Assembly: GCF_021155775.2 (NCBI RefSeq)
Contig: NC_060236.1
Span: 15,488,519-15,552,518, forward strand
Origin: Neodiprion pinetum
Taxonomy: Eukaryota; Arthropoda; Insecta; Hymenoptera; Diprionidae
Direction: 5' to 3'
DNA length: 64,000 bases
The first letter of the stretch is position 1. Each line of letters begins with the position of its first letter. A program made the translations under genes and the position numbers. Below, piece after piece: positions 33,783 through 42,136 of the stretch. The notes under the pieces are model-generated. The model was not told where the DNA came from. It searched no databases and saw nothing but the letters and a program-made list of their open reading frames with translations.

Positions 33783-34275
33783 CTCAAAAACGGTTTTATC
33801 GCTCTCGAACGGAGGTTTTTCGTGCCGGATGTACCCGTCCCATTTCTTGTAAATTATCGGACTTCCGGAAATAGTTTGTAGTATTGCCACACACACCCCC
33901 TATCAATATTAGGTGGCATATTCACTCGCGTCGACGTCAAAAACCGTTTTTTCGCTCTTGAACGGACGTTTTTCATACCGGATGTACCTGTACCATTTTT
34001 TGTAAATTATCGTACTTCCGGAAGTAGTTTGTAGTGTTGCCAAACACACCCCCTATCAATATTAGGTGACACATTCACGTGGTTCACCAGTACGATTGAA
34101 GATATATATACGATTTGTCCGGTTGGGGTGGTTTTCTGTCCTGAGGGTTCTCTTTGGGGGTGAATTGTGATGTTTGACACATTTTTTGATCCGTCAAATG
34201 TGAACTCAAGTCTGAGAAATTCGATAATCCCATTTTCAAAAAATCGTTCGACGAACGATCCAAACTTCAACTAGG
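33783..34275 (-). repeat. Dispersed repeat, minus copy (family A), partly duplicated
   Basis: Inverted relative of 29621-29950. The part with GTTTTTTCGCTCTTGAACGG, TGTACC and CCCCTATCAATATTAGGTG occurs twice in tandem (about 33783-33935 and 33944-34078). Confidence 0.7.
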
Positions 34276-34632
34276 TAATTTCTGACTGATTCACATTACC
34301 AGATTTTTTATCTGAATTTAGTGCATCACGATATATATGTGAAAAACGGATTTAATCATGTTTAATCATATTTGATCAATTTTTGTATTACTGTAAATAC
34401 AATTTGTAGCATTTTTTACGGATTTTTTGCAATTTATTTATATTTTTGAGGGCCGACAGGCAAAATAAACTTCAGATTTATACTGAGCGAATCAAATCTC
34501 ATGTAAAACTTATATGATTTATTTTTAGAAATTTTTTTTATCACCGAAAGTGAATCCAATTAGTTATTTCAAAGATTACCATTTTTCAGCTATTCTTGAA
34601 TCGATTGTATCGATTGTTGGATACGATTGATG
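34276..34632. other. AT-rich flank of the Polinton
   Basis: No coding trace; this is the pre-insertion host sequence. Confidence 0.5.
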
Positions 34633-35370
34633 TTTATTAGTAGTATAAATACAAGAGTTCTGAATAAAAGAAAATGGCGGCGTACCGGCAGCGTATCTCG
34701 ATTCCTTACCGACAGTCGGTATGTAACCACAGTGATGGTAAGCCTCACCCAGGATATTGTTACCGGCTGAAGCGTGAACATAGATGGCGCCACCAGTATT
34801 TTTGCCCGATTTTACCGAGAGACAGTTTGACAATGAATTATTTGCTTAGTCAGATGAGCAGCCATTTTGATTTTTGCTTTGTCAGATGAGCAGCTATTTT
34901 GATCATTTGCTTAGTCGGATGAGTAGCCGATTTGATTTGTTTATCGTCAGACAGTTTGATAATGGGATTTTTTGCTTAGCCGGATGAGCTCCCATTTTGA
35001 TTTTTTCATCGTTGGATGAGCAAACATTTCAAATTTTTTATTTTCTTTTATTGTTAGATGGTAAACATTTTACCGACGAAATTGTTATCCCCAATCTCAC
35101 CGACAGTTGGTGTTACTGGGTTTTACCGCAGGTTTGTCGTATGTGGCGCCCCCTCCATCACATTATCGATCAATCGATATTCCATCGATCGACTCTGCGT
35201 GATGTTTCCAATGCTCGCCGCATGATGGCAACTTTTTTATTCATCATGTGGTTGGGGGTGAACGGTTCAGAAAATAAGGGTTGGATGCTTTGAATAGATC
35301 GTCAAATTCTTCTCACAAAATGCGTGTCGAGACTTGTCCGATGGAAAATTGTAGTGGGGCGTTGGTGGTA

Positions 35371-35400
35371 TATAAAACGTGAGCCCATTCCGATAGTCAC
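35371..35400 (+). promoter_or_regulatory. TATA box and initiator for the 35473 gene
   Basis: TATAAAA at 35371-35377 lies 28 nt before TCACAC at about 35397-35402, followed by a 70-nt leader to the ATG. The same arrangement is inverted in the right repeat near 48343-48371. Confidence 0.6.
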
Positions 35401-35472
35401 ACTGTTCTCATCGCCTCTTCGCGTCGTGAACTGCTCTTACTTGTGAAGAAAATAAACTCTGATTGAAACGCA

Positions 35473-35787
35473 ATGGATCTAACAAAAGTTAACCACGTCA
35501 GCCGCATGGAGAATCTGCCAACCAAGAAGATGTCGGAACTCGAAATTGGGGGTATGTATGACGTCACAGGGTTACGACTGGTGAAAACAAAATTCGGGGT
35601 ACGTGCTCTGGCGACGATCGATGGAGAATACAACGTCTTCTTACCACCGAGAATCGTAAGGGTTCTACAAGAAGATTCTAATCAGCTGACTGAAATGTGT
35701 AACATGGCCGGGGAAAATCGTCTGCAAATGAAATACCTTGGTGGGGAATTCAACAAGTTTGAATTTCCATGCAGTTATGTGCCGTAA
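35473..35787 (+). CDS. Small Polinton protein, OB-fold-like (left copy)
   Basis: 104 residues. Pattern MSELEIGGMYDVTGLRLV, then TKFGVRALATIDGEYNVFLP and an aromatic-ending C-terminus (MKYLGGEFNKFEF). The alternation of strands and the TKFG...FLP signature resemble small proteins in insect mobile elements that I take to be OB-fold single-stranded-DNA-binding-like; that role is inference. Frame intact, preceded by a TATA promoter, and duplicated exactly in the right repeat. Confidence 0.65.
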   Translation: MDLTKVNHVSRMENLPTKKMSELEIGGMYDVTGLRLVKTKFGVRALATIDGEYNVFLPPRIVRVLQEDSNQLTEMCNMAGENRLQMKYLGGEFNKFEFPCSYVP

Positions 35788-35834
35788 ATAAACTATGCGA
35801 TCCCCTCTACTTCTACAAAATTCATTCGCGAGGG

Positions 35835-35873
35835 GATAAAAGCGGGTGTGCTGGAGATGGAATAGTCAGTCTT
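35835..35873 (+). promoter_or_regulatory. TATA box and TCAGTC initiator for the 35924 gene
   Basis: GATAAAAG at 35835-35842 and TCAGTC at 35866-35871, about 31-33 nt apart, the arthropod core promoter layout. It argues that translation starts at ATG 35924, not at upstream in-frame codons. Confidence 0.6.
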
Positions 35874-35923
35874 CTACATACCATCTGTCAGTAAAATCGA
35901 GCGCAACATTCCCACTCCTCAGC

Positions 35924-36316
35924 ATGGCGATGATCCTAGACGTGCAATGTTTTATTGGTCATAACATGAAGTTTGTACCCAACGAAGTCGCAGTCATCAA
36001 CGTAAACGGGCAGGGTCTGGATTACATCATTTTCAGGCCGCCCTATGATTTGGCAAGCTTACCACTAGAATGTAGAGCTAACAATGTATGGTTGACACAC
36101 AATTACCACGGAATATCATGGAATGCGGGCAACAAATCTCACGTGAATGTATCGAAGATTGTGAGAAAAATGGTGGGAAATGCGTGTTACGTATATGTCA
36201 AAGGGGCGGAGAAGAAAGCATGGCTGACGGAGATCGTCGATGCTACAACGAGGGTTATTAATACGGAAGATTTGCACATCACCCCCCCCCCCCCCCCCCT
36301 GCACTGGAAAAATTGA
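35924..36316 (+). CDS. Polinton-borne nuclease-like protein, N-terminal part (left copy)
   Basis: Begins MAMILDVQCFIGHNMKFVPN and shows FRPPYDLASLP, TLTHNYHGISWNAG and CYVYVKGAEKKAWL, a pattern I know from uncharacterised proteins common in insect mobile elements; the DVQ and KGxEK blocks suggest an RNase H-fold nuclease, which is inference. The frame runs into a tract of 18 C (36282-36299) and stops at 36316, while a second frame with the likely C-terminus begins at the tract. See 36313-36813. Confidence 0.55.
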   Translation: MAMILDVQCFIGHNMKFVPNEVAVINVNGQGLDYIIFRPPYDLASLPLECRANNVWLTHNYHGISWNAGNKSHVNVSKIVRKMVGNACYVYVKGAEKKAWLTEIVDATTRVINTEDLHITPPPPPLHWKN

Positions 36317-36813
36317 GGTATATGGAAGTGGCACCCTGGCATGACTTGAACCATGGATACTTCCCAGCGAATAACCTCCAGCAAGCAGCAACGCCAGGCT
36401 TGATTTGGTATGATGACAACCCTGAATACATCCCGGCATACAACAGCGCCTTTGAAAATGTGCAGCGGCTAAGGAGTTGGTATTTGAAGGAGTGTACCAG
36501 CTCCCTCGAGAAATCCTTTCGTCTGTACAAAGAATTGATGGGTTTAAGGGCAATGATGTCCGAGGATATAGCTTTTTTACCAAAAGAATTCAGCTACACG
36601 TTCGCATCAAACGCCATCGATGATGTGTGGGATAAACTGTCTGAGAATATGAAAATGGATGACAAGATCGCCAGTTGTCGCAGATGTCTCCTACATTATA
36701 CACCAGGACCCGATGGCGATATAGTGGATGGGCCAAATCCTCTAGTAAAAGACTGCCTGAAATGCAACCGTCTGCCTAAAAAATGCTCGCAGTATGCACA
36801 AAAATTCCTGTAG
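36301..36813 (+). CDS. C-terminal part of the nuclease-like protein, out of frame (left copy)
   Basis: Reads EVAPWHDLNHGYFPANNLQQ and has a cysteine/histidine cluster (CRRCLLHYTPGP, then CLKCNRLPKKCSQYAQ) resembling a zinc-binding end. It starts in the C tract, one frame off from the 35924 gene, so a homopolymer length change separates them. It could be an independent small protein with its own ATG (MEVAPW), but the C-terminal position and the shared C tract favour one split gene. Confidence 0.55.
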   Translation, partial: ALEKLRYMEVAPWHDLNHGYFPANNLQQAATPGLIWYDDNPEYIPAYNSAFENVQRLRSWYLKECTSSLEKSFRLYKELMGLRAMMSEDIAFLPKEFSYTFASNAIDDVWDKLSENMKMDDKIASCRRCLLHYTPGPDGDIVDGPNPLVKDCLKCNRLPKKCSQYAQKFL

Positions 36814-37160
36814 AATTCATTACAATTATATTATAGTTTACACATACAATTAAAATGGAATATTCAATAAAATTATTTAACCATCTAGGAAATAGAATTT
36901 ATTACAATATATATCCTAGTTTATACATAGAATTAAACATGAATTTATTTACATAAAATTGATACAACTATGTATATATCTTTATAAGTTTTATCTGTTC
37001 TTTTCATATAAATTTATCTGATGGGAAAATGTAAAAATATTATAAATTTTAGTTGCTATGAAATACACGATGAATAATTGTAAATTTTATTCTTCGATAT
37101 AATCCTCATTATCATATACATTCTATAAAGTACTCACTTGCTCATGTAACACTTGTCTTT

Positions 37161-37574
37161 TTATAATTGTTCGCTGAGTAATTTGAGACACAAGTCGCCG
37201 CAAATCACAGTATCATATTCCTGATACCTCTTACGATTGTATTCAACGCTACCAACACCGAGATACCTCATCAAGTCCTCAGGCGGTTTCAAATCACCGA
37301 AACTATCGAAATACACAACATGGTCACCATCTTTCTTGTATGCAACCCAATGTGTCCCTGGACTTTTTTTATCGTCAAGATTAATAATTACGAATTCTCG
37401 CATTTTTAGTCCTGATTTGGGCAGATCATTCCGCATGAAAACGCCACGAGAATGTGAAATTTTCATATTTTTAGCATAGTTGCGTAAATTAATGGTGGTG
37501 AGAGCTCGGTGTGGTAGCTTTATTAGTTTTTTGCCGGACGTAAGTACAGGCCCATTCCGCTGCGGTACGGTCAC
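37161..37574 (-). CDS. Adenain-like cysteine protease (PRO)
   Basis: 137 residues. Catalytic set in the adenovirus-protease/Ulp1 order: His75 in GTHWVAYKK, Asp90 in YFDSFGDLKPP, Gln118 in the YQEYD turn and Cys125 in VICGDLCL. The family processes capsid and core precursors. The start overlaps the end of the upstream PLA2-domain gene by four bases (ATGA). The stop lies only 24 bp from the left inverted repeat, so the repeat boundary nearly touches this gene. Intact in this copy. Confidence 0.85.
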   Translation of the reverse strand: MTVPQRNGPVLTSGKKLIKLPHRALTTINLRNYAKNMKISHSRGVFMRNDLPKSGLKMREFVIINLDDKKSPGTHWVAYKKDGDHVVYFDSFGDLKPPEDLMRYLGVGSVEYNRKRYQEYDTVICGDLCLKLLSEQL

Positions 37575-38317
37575 AGGTATAATCCCTTGCCCAAAGCAAT
37601 CGCCTCCATTGTTGTATTGTGCCGTTTGGTCTCGTTTAACCGATGTTTGTTGACACGAGCTTCGTTGACAGCTTTAGCTATACCCGCAGCACCACCCGCA
37701 AGAGCCCCAGTAGCGCTTAAACCGGCCAGAATTGGAATGAGAAACGGCAGGATGCCGCCAATTTTATCAGGCACTGGTATAACGCGGGGCATACAAACAT
37801 GCTTCCCAGTCCCACGCGCAGCCGCACGAGCACCAGCCAACGCCGACTCGACGGCTTTATAACCCGGTCGCATGGTGACCTTTGCTGCTGTGATGATGGA
37901 TTCGAGATTCACAGTTCTCTTCCGCTGTTTACTCTTCCCGCCAGTTCTAGATTTCTTCTTCATCTTCACAACCGCTCCAAGTTTCGACCGCTTCGCAGGT
38001 AAGCTCATTCCGAGTTTAGATTCAGCTTTCATGGTGTTGATAACTCCCCAGGCTACCGCCTTTTCACCCACACTAGCGTCCTTGGCCAAGACGCGATTCC
38101 ACGCCTTCTCAGCGAGCGCTTTGTCGGCAAGATTTCTCGCTGCGATATCGCGATTCTTTGCGTATGCAATGTCGTGGTCTTTACACGCAGCATCCAGCGG
38201 ATTGATCCCCAAATCTCCACGAGCCAACCTCTTGACCAATTTCGTTCCAGGTCCGCAGTACTGATACGCCGGTACGTGCAATTCAACTGGGAGATGATTG
38301 ATGATTTTATTTAACAA
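37571..38317 (-). CDS. Minor virion protein with phospholipase A2 domain
   Basis: 248 residues. YCGPGT (residues 20-25) is the calcium loop and CKDHDIAY (His48-Asp49) the catalytic dyad of the PLA2 domain known from parvovirus VP1 and from Polinton minor proteins, where it may breach membranes. A basic middle (KKKSRTGGKSKQRKR) and a hydrophobic stretch (GGILPFLIPILAGLSATGALAGG, about residues 187-210) follow. The start is a TTG in the listed frame; the frame is open upstream on the minus strand to about 38407 without an ATG, so the true start is unsure. Overlaps PRO by four bases. Confidence 0.75.
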   Translation of the reverse strand: MLNKIINHLPVELHVPAYQYCGPGTKLVKRLARGDLGINPLDAACKDHDIAYAKNRDIAARNLADKALAEKAWNRVLAKDASVGEKAVAWGVINTMKAESKLGMSLPAKRSKLGAVVKMKKKSRTGGKSKQRKRTVNLESIITAAKVTMRPGYKAVESALAGARAAARGTGKHVCMPRVIPVPDKIGGILPFLIPILAGLSATGALAGGAAGIAKAVNEARVNKHRLNETKRHNTTMEAIALGKGLYL

Positions 38318-38440
38318 ACCACCACCGCGTTTCTTCCGTGTGCACGTCCTCGTAGTCGGGCAAAAACTAACGTGACTTCTGTAGAAGGAGGAATCGATAT
38401 ACCGTCATCTTAGTTCTCGTTGTCTTGCTAACGAAGCATC

Positions 38441-39142
38441 ATGAGATTTCAAGATCAGCCCGATAAACTATCTATCGCGAATTTTGATAAAATGGTTCGA
38501 CGTGGAAAGAGGAGGATAGAAAAACGACATGGAAAATTGCTGCCAAATACCGTGAGTGCAATTTTTTGTGGGCGATCCAATTGCGGTAAAACTAACGCTA
38601 TTCTGTCACTCATCACCCACGGCAATGGATTGCGATTCGAAAATGTCTACGTCTATTCGAAATCTCTCATCCAGCCAAAGTATCAATTTTGGCAAAAGTT
38701 ACTAGAACCCGTGCAGGGAGTGGGTTATTTCCCGTTTCGCGAGAACGATGAGGTTGTAAAACCGGAAGATGCTCGCCCCAACTCTGTTATGATTTTCGAC
38801 GATGTGGCCTGTGAAAAACAAGATAATATCAGAGCATACTTCAGCATGGGCAGGCATCGCGATATCGATAGCTTTTATCTAAGTCAAACGTATGCGCGCA
38901 TTCCAAAACACCTAGTGCGTGACAATGCGAACTTATTGGTGTTATTTCGGCAGGATGATATAAATCTGAAATATATCTACAACGATCACGTGATCACAGA
39001 CATGACGTATCAGCAATTTGAAGACTTATGCTCCACATGCTGAAATGATGATAATCACAGTTTTACCGTAATTGACAAGGATAGCAAAATCAATCGAGGG
39101 CGATATAGGAAGGGGTTTGACTGCTTTATGAGAATAAACTAA
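38441..39142 (+). pseudogene. A32-like packaging ATPase, one in-frame stop
   Basis: Walker A GRSNCGKT (residues 44-51), Walker B SVMIFDDV (Asp120, Asp121) and the downstream SQTYARIPKHLVRDN motif place it in the FtsK/HerA packaging ATPase group of Polintons and NCLDVs. The frame is divergent from PLA2/PRO. A TGA at 39041-39043 cuts it after residue 200. The same frame continues open to 39140-39142 with family-like sequence (VIDKDSKINRGRYRKGF), so the stop is a nonsense mutation, not the natural end. Confidence 0.85.
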
Positions 39143-39184
39143 CATAAACTTGCACAGTTTCATCGCAACAATCGGGTAGGCAAT

Positions 39185-40129
39185 ATGGAGAGTGCCAATA
39201 TTCGTAAACATAGCGGTACATTGAGTGAAATATCGAAAGCATCCGATGTCATACGGCGGAAGCATAAGATGCTCAAGTTGGACAAGGACACGACCGAACA
39301 GGTTATGGGCGAGGTATTCAAGCCTTTAGTAACACCGTTGCAAGAATTGGTTGATATCTCAAGACAGCAGCATATTAAACATGAAATTAAAACGGAACTA
39401 CCGGATATGACAATGAAGAAAAAAGAAGAAAAAGATGACGAGAGTACCGGAGATGACGATGATGATGAGGAGGATGAGGATATGGATGAGGGGAATTTCA
39501 TGGATGCGAATGATAAAACACTGAAGTTTGGTGAAATTTCTACAACAAGTACGCCGGTGAAGAAAACAACGGATTCCACGGCGCAATATTTGTAAATGTT
39601 CAGCACAAGCAAAATGAGGGATTTGGATACCACATACGGTGTTCGAAAGTTGACAAACGGTATGATGATTGGCGATACACCGATCAATTTCAATGATAAT
39701 CTGGTTGATGTGGGGGATAAAAGTTATGAGAGAACACCTGGATTACTTGAATTATTGTTTAAAAAATCACCCGATGCATCGATTGTGAATGACGCAGACA
39801 AGAATAATGACATAAAAATTGTAACGACGACAAATACGCATCGAAAACGTTACCAAGCCGATGGAAGCCTTCGAGATGGATTAAAAAGCGCAAAGTATAG
39901 AAATTTCATTGCACAACACGTCGGCTTGCCGTAAAAATCAGGTAAAGGCTTACCTGGCTATAAGATTGCGCGAATGGAGGGGCAAGATGTTGATTACGTC
40001 TACTGGGATGATCCAAATGAAATTGTAGATCGCCTCCGGCTGCTTGCAAGTCACAGGCTGCGGGCAATACCAACCAACGAAATAGTCTCCATTATTGAAG
40101 AGTTGCGCGAGGCCGGAATCGTTTATTAG
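39185..40129 (+). pseudogene. Polinton PY-like protein, two in-frame stops
   Basis: Starts MESANIRKHSGTLSEISKAS; a mid-protein acidic run (about 39430-39490) and then RDLDTTYGVRKL, YERTPGLLELLF, and near the end VYWDDPNEIVDRLRLLASH and SIIEELREAGI, a signature of the PY (or similar) protein widely carried by arthropod Polintons. TAA codons at 39593-39595 and 39932-39934 interrupt one continuous frame. Role is not established; a virion protein is likely. The last stop is TAG at about 40127-40129. Confidence 0.75.
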
Positions 40130-40175
40130 CGGCGTGTAAACATAAAATCATCATTTGTTCAGTGACCGTCTAGTG

Positions 40176-40601
40176 ATGAGCATAGACATATTCGGAGGAC
40201 ACTCGGAGCGTGGTGGTGGTGGTAAAAAATTAATTCGAGGGCCTTCGGGTGTTGGATTCAAACCTACCAATGACAATCAGTACGATATAGACAGCAAACG
40301 ATTGTGTAATATCGCTGATCCGCAGATGGAAAACGATGCCGTTTCCCTCAAAGTTCTCAATACCGCTTTACGATCTATGGCTGTGGATATTATGGATACT
40401 TTTCAATCAAATTTTGAGAGTTCCGCGCATAATCGCAACGAGGAGTTGAAACAGCTACGCATAAATAACAAAATCGTAGAAAACGCGTTGAGTCGCATCA
40501 AGCATATTGGAAAGCAAGCAACACCGACGCTGGGACAGACCAGCAGGGAATTAGTATCGATTGAGGAACCAGAGTGGTTGTACGACAATTCGAAAAATTA
40601 A
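40176..40601 (+). CDS. Small Polinton protein, coiled coil
   Basis: ATG 40176 chosen because TCAGTG (40159-40164) reads as an initiator immediately upstream. MSIDIFGGHSERGGGGKKLI then DIDSKRLCNIADPQMENDAV, similar to the neck motif that precedes trimerisation in viral fibre-like proteins, then a helix (MDTFQSNFESSAHNRNEELK). Frame intact. A fibre or tail-like role is inference. Ends overlapping the integrase upstream frame. Confidence 0.55.
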   Translation: MSIDIFGGHSERGGGGKKLIRGPSGVGFKPTNDNQYDIDSKRLCNIADPQMENDAVSLKVLNTALRSMAVDIMDTFQSNFESSAHNRNEELKQLRINNKIVENALSRIKHIGKQATPTLGQTSRELVSIEEPEWLYDNSKN

Positions 40602-40621
40602 AAGGTGAAGAGTTGGGAACA

Positions 40622-41542
40622 ATGAAGACTGTAATAGCTGCCGAACTTCAGAGACAGGCTCGACGCAACTATCCGCGCCGATTCGTGGATGTACGCGGAC
40701 TGGATGAGACCTGGCAAGCTGATCTCGTCGATATGACCGCATACAGGTCGCGCAACAAGGGATACAAATACCTACTAACAATCATCGATATATTTTCCAA
40801 GTACGCGTGGGCTGTGCCGATAAAGTCCAAGAGTGGGAAAGATGTTACTGCTACCATGAAATATGTACTGACCCAGAGCCGTATACCTACACATCTACAC
40901 GTTGATCAAGGCAAAGAATTTTACAACAGCGAATTCAAAGCCCTTGTGAAGCATCGCAATATCAACATGTATTCGACATTCAGCAACTTGAAGGGGTCGA
41001 TATGCGAACGTTTTAATCGAACATTGAAAAATAAAATGTGCAAGCGGTTCAACCTCCAAGGATCGTACGAGTGGATTAATATTTTGGATGATTTAATGAA
41101 GTCCTACAACAACACCAGACATCGCACGATTCGAATGAAACCGGTGGATGTTAGCACGGAGAATGAAAAACAGCTGTATCGTAGCGTGTACAAGCCTCGG
41201 CAAATCAAACGAAGTGATCGGGCGCGGAAATTCAGTGTAGGCGATCGAGTTCGAATCAGCAAGTACAAGAATGTATTCGAAAAAGGCTGTACACCCAATT
41301 GGACGACTGAAATATTTACCGTGAGTGAGGTGAAAAATACCAATCCACCCACCTACAAACTTACCGATTATCAAGATCATTCCATTGAAGGGGGCTTCTA
41401 CGAGAAAGAGCTCAGCAAAGTAAAATATCCCGACGGCTACCTTGTGGAAAAAGTATTACGCAAACGGGGGAACCTGTTCTATGTGAAATGGTTGGGTTTT
41501 GATAGTTAGCACAATAGTTGGATAAATAAAACAGACATGTAA
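40622..41542 (+). pseudogene. Polinton integrase (rve) with chromodomain, one in-frame stop
   Basis: ATG 40622 gives MKTVIAAELQRQARRNYPRR. Catalytic residues of the rve core are the Asp of WQADLVDM, the Asp of HVDQGKEF and the Glu of ICERFNRT. The C-terminal end reads VEKVLRKRGNLFYVKWLGFD, a chromodomain that can target integration to marked chromatin. A TAG at 41507-41509 stops the frame inside the chromodomain; the frame continues open to 41540-41542 with HNSWI, the expected end. The catalytic core is otherwise complete. Confidence 0.85.
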
Positions 41543-41579
41543 CATAATTTGTATGTATTTTCCGAATTACAATAAAAGC

Positions 41580-41932
41580 TTTTGAATATACAAATATTTT
41601 CAAATTTTATCTCCTTTGTACGCACATGTGCCATACTCTGTACTATGAAAATAATAATAATAATAATAATGATGATAATAATGATAATCTGCAATTTTTC
41701 CATACGATTATTACACATTTTATTTTTTGGAAAACATTCTTTCACTTTCAGAAAACTTCTTTTCATTTTCAGAAAACTTTTTTTCATTTTCTGAAAACTT
41801 TTTTCACGTGTTAATCGAATGGGAAAAACGTTTTCTGAAATTTTTTTTTCATTTTCCGGAAACTTTTTTTCTTTTTCTGAAAATTTTTCGTTTTCTGAAA
41901 ACTTGTTTCACTTTCTGAAAACTTTTCTCGAG
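41580..41932 (+). repeat. Microsatellite and T-rich tandem repeat between INT and POL
   Basis: An ATA/GATA run at about 41646-41690, then six or so units with TTTTCATTTTCTGAAAACTT from 41731. INT and POL converge here; it may hold both terminators. Confidence 0.7.
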
Positions 41933-42136
41933 GTAAGCAAATGAATATGAATAATTTCTCGATATATTAATAATCATGAATAGATGAATAAATAATTGCT
42001 AAGTATCTTAATTCACATTTTCAAATCCATTAAATATCGTATTGATGGTGAAACGTTTCCGCCTGATGGCGGTTCGTCCGAGGTGTCAAACATCAAATAT
42101 TAACATGAATTTTACGTCTACAGTTCTATCCCATAG

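Larger units (their letters stand above)
34639..37137 (+). repeat. Left Polinton inverted repeat (2499 bp)
   Basis: Matches 46606-49103 inverted. Positions pair to a constant sum (83742, then 83743 inside a one-base homopolymer difference). The outer 32 bases have three mismatches; the interior looks almost identical. Carries promoters and two to three frames, and a subterminal minisatellite at 34835-35010 (unit with GGATGAGCAGCCATTTTGAT). Confidence 0.95.

Noticed and set aside
34674..35293. Frames of 71 and 98 residues near the left Polinton end (and mirrors)
   Set aside because: They cross a subterminal minisatellite, have no promoter or family pattern, and precede the mapped TATA box.
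35397..35633. Minus-strand frames inside the Polinton repeat genes
   Set aside because: They are shadows of the 35473 and 35924 genes, which have promoters and protein-like sequence on the plus strand.
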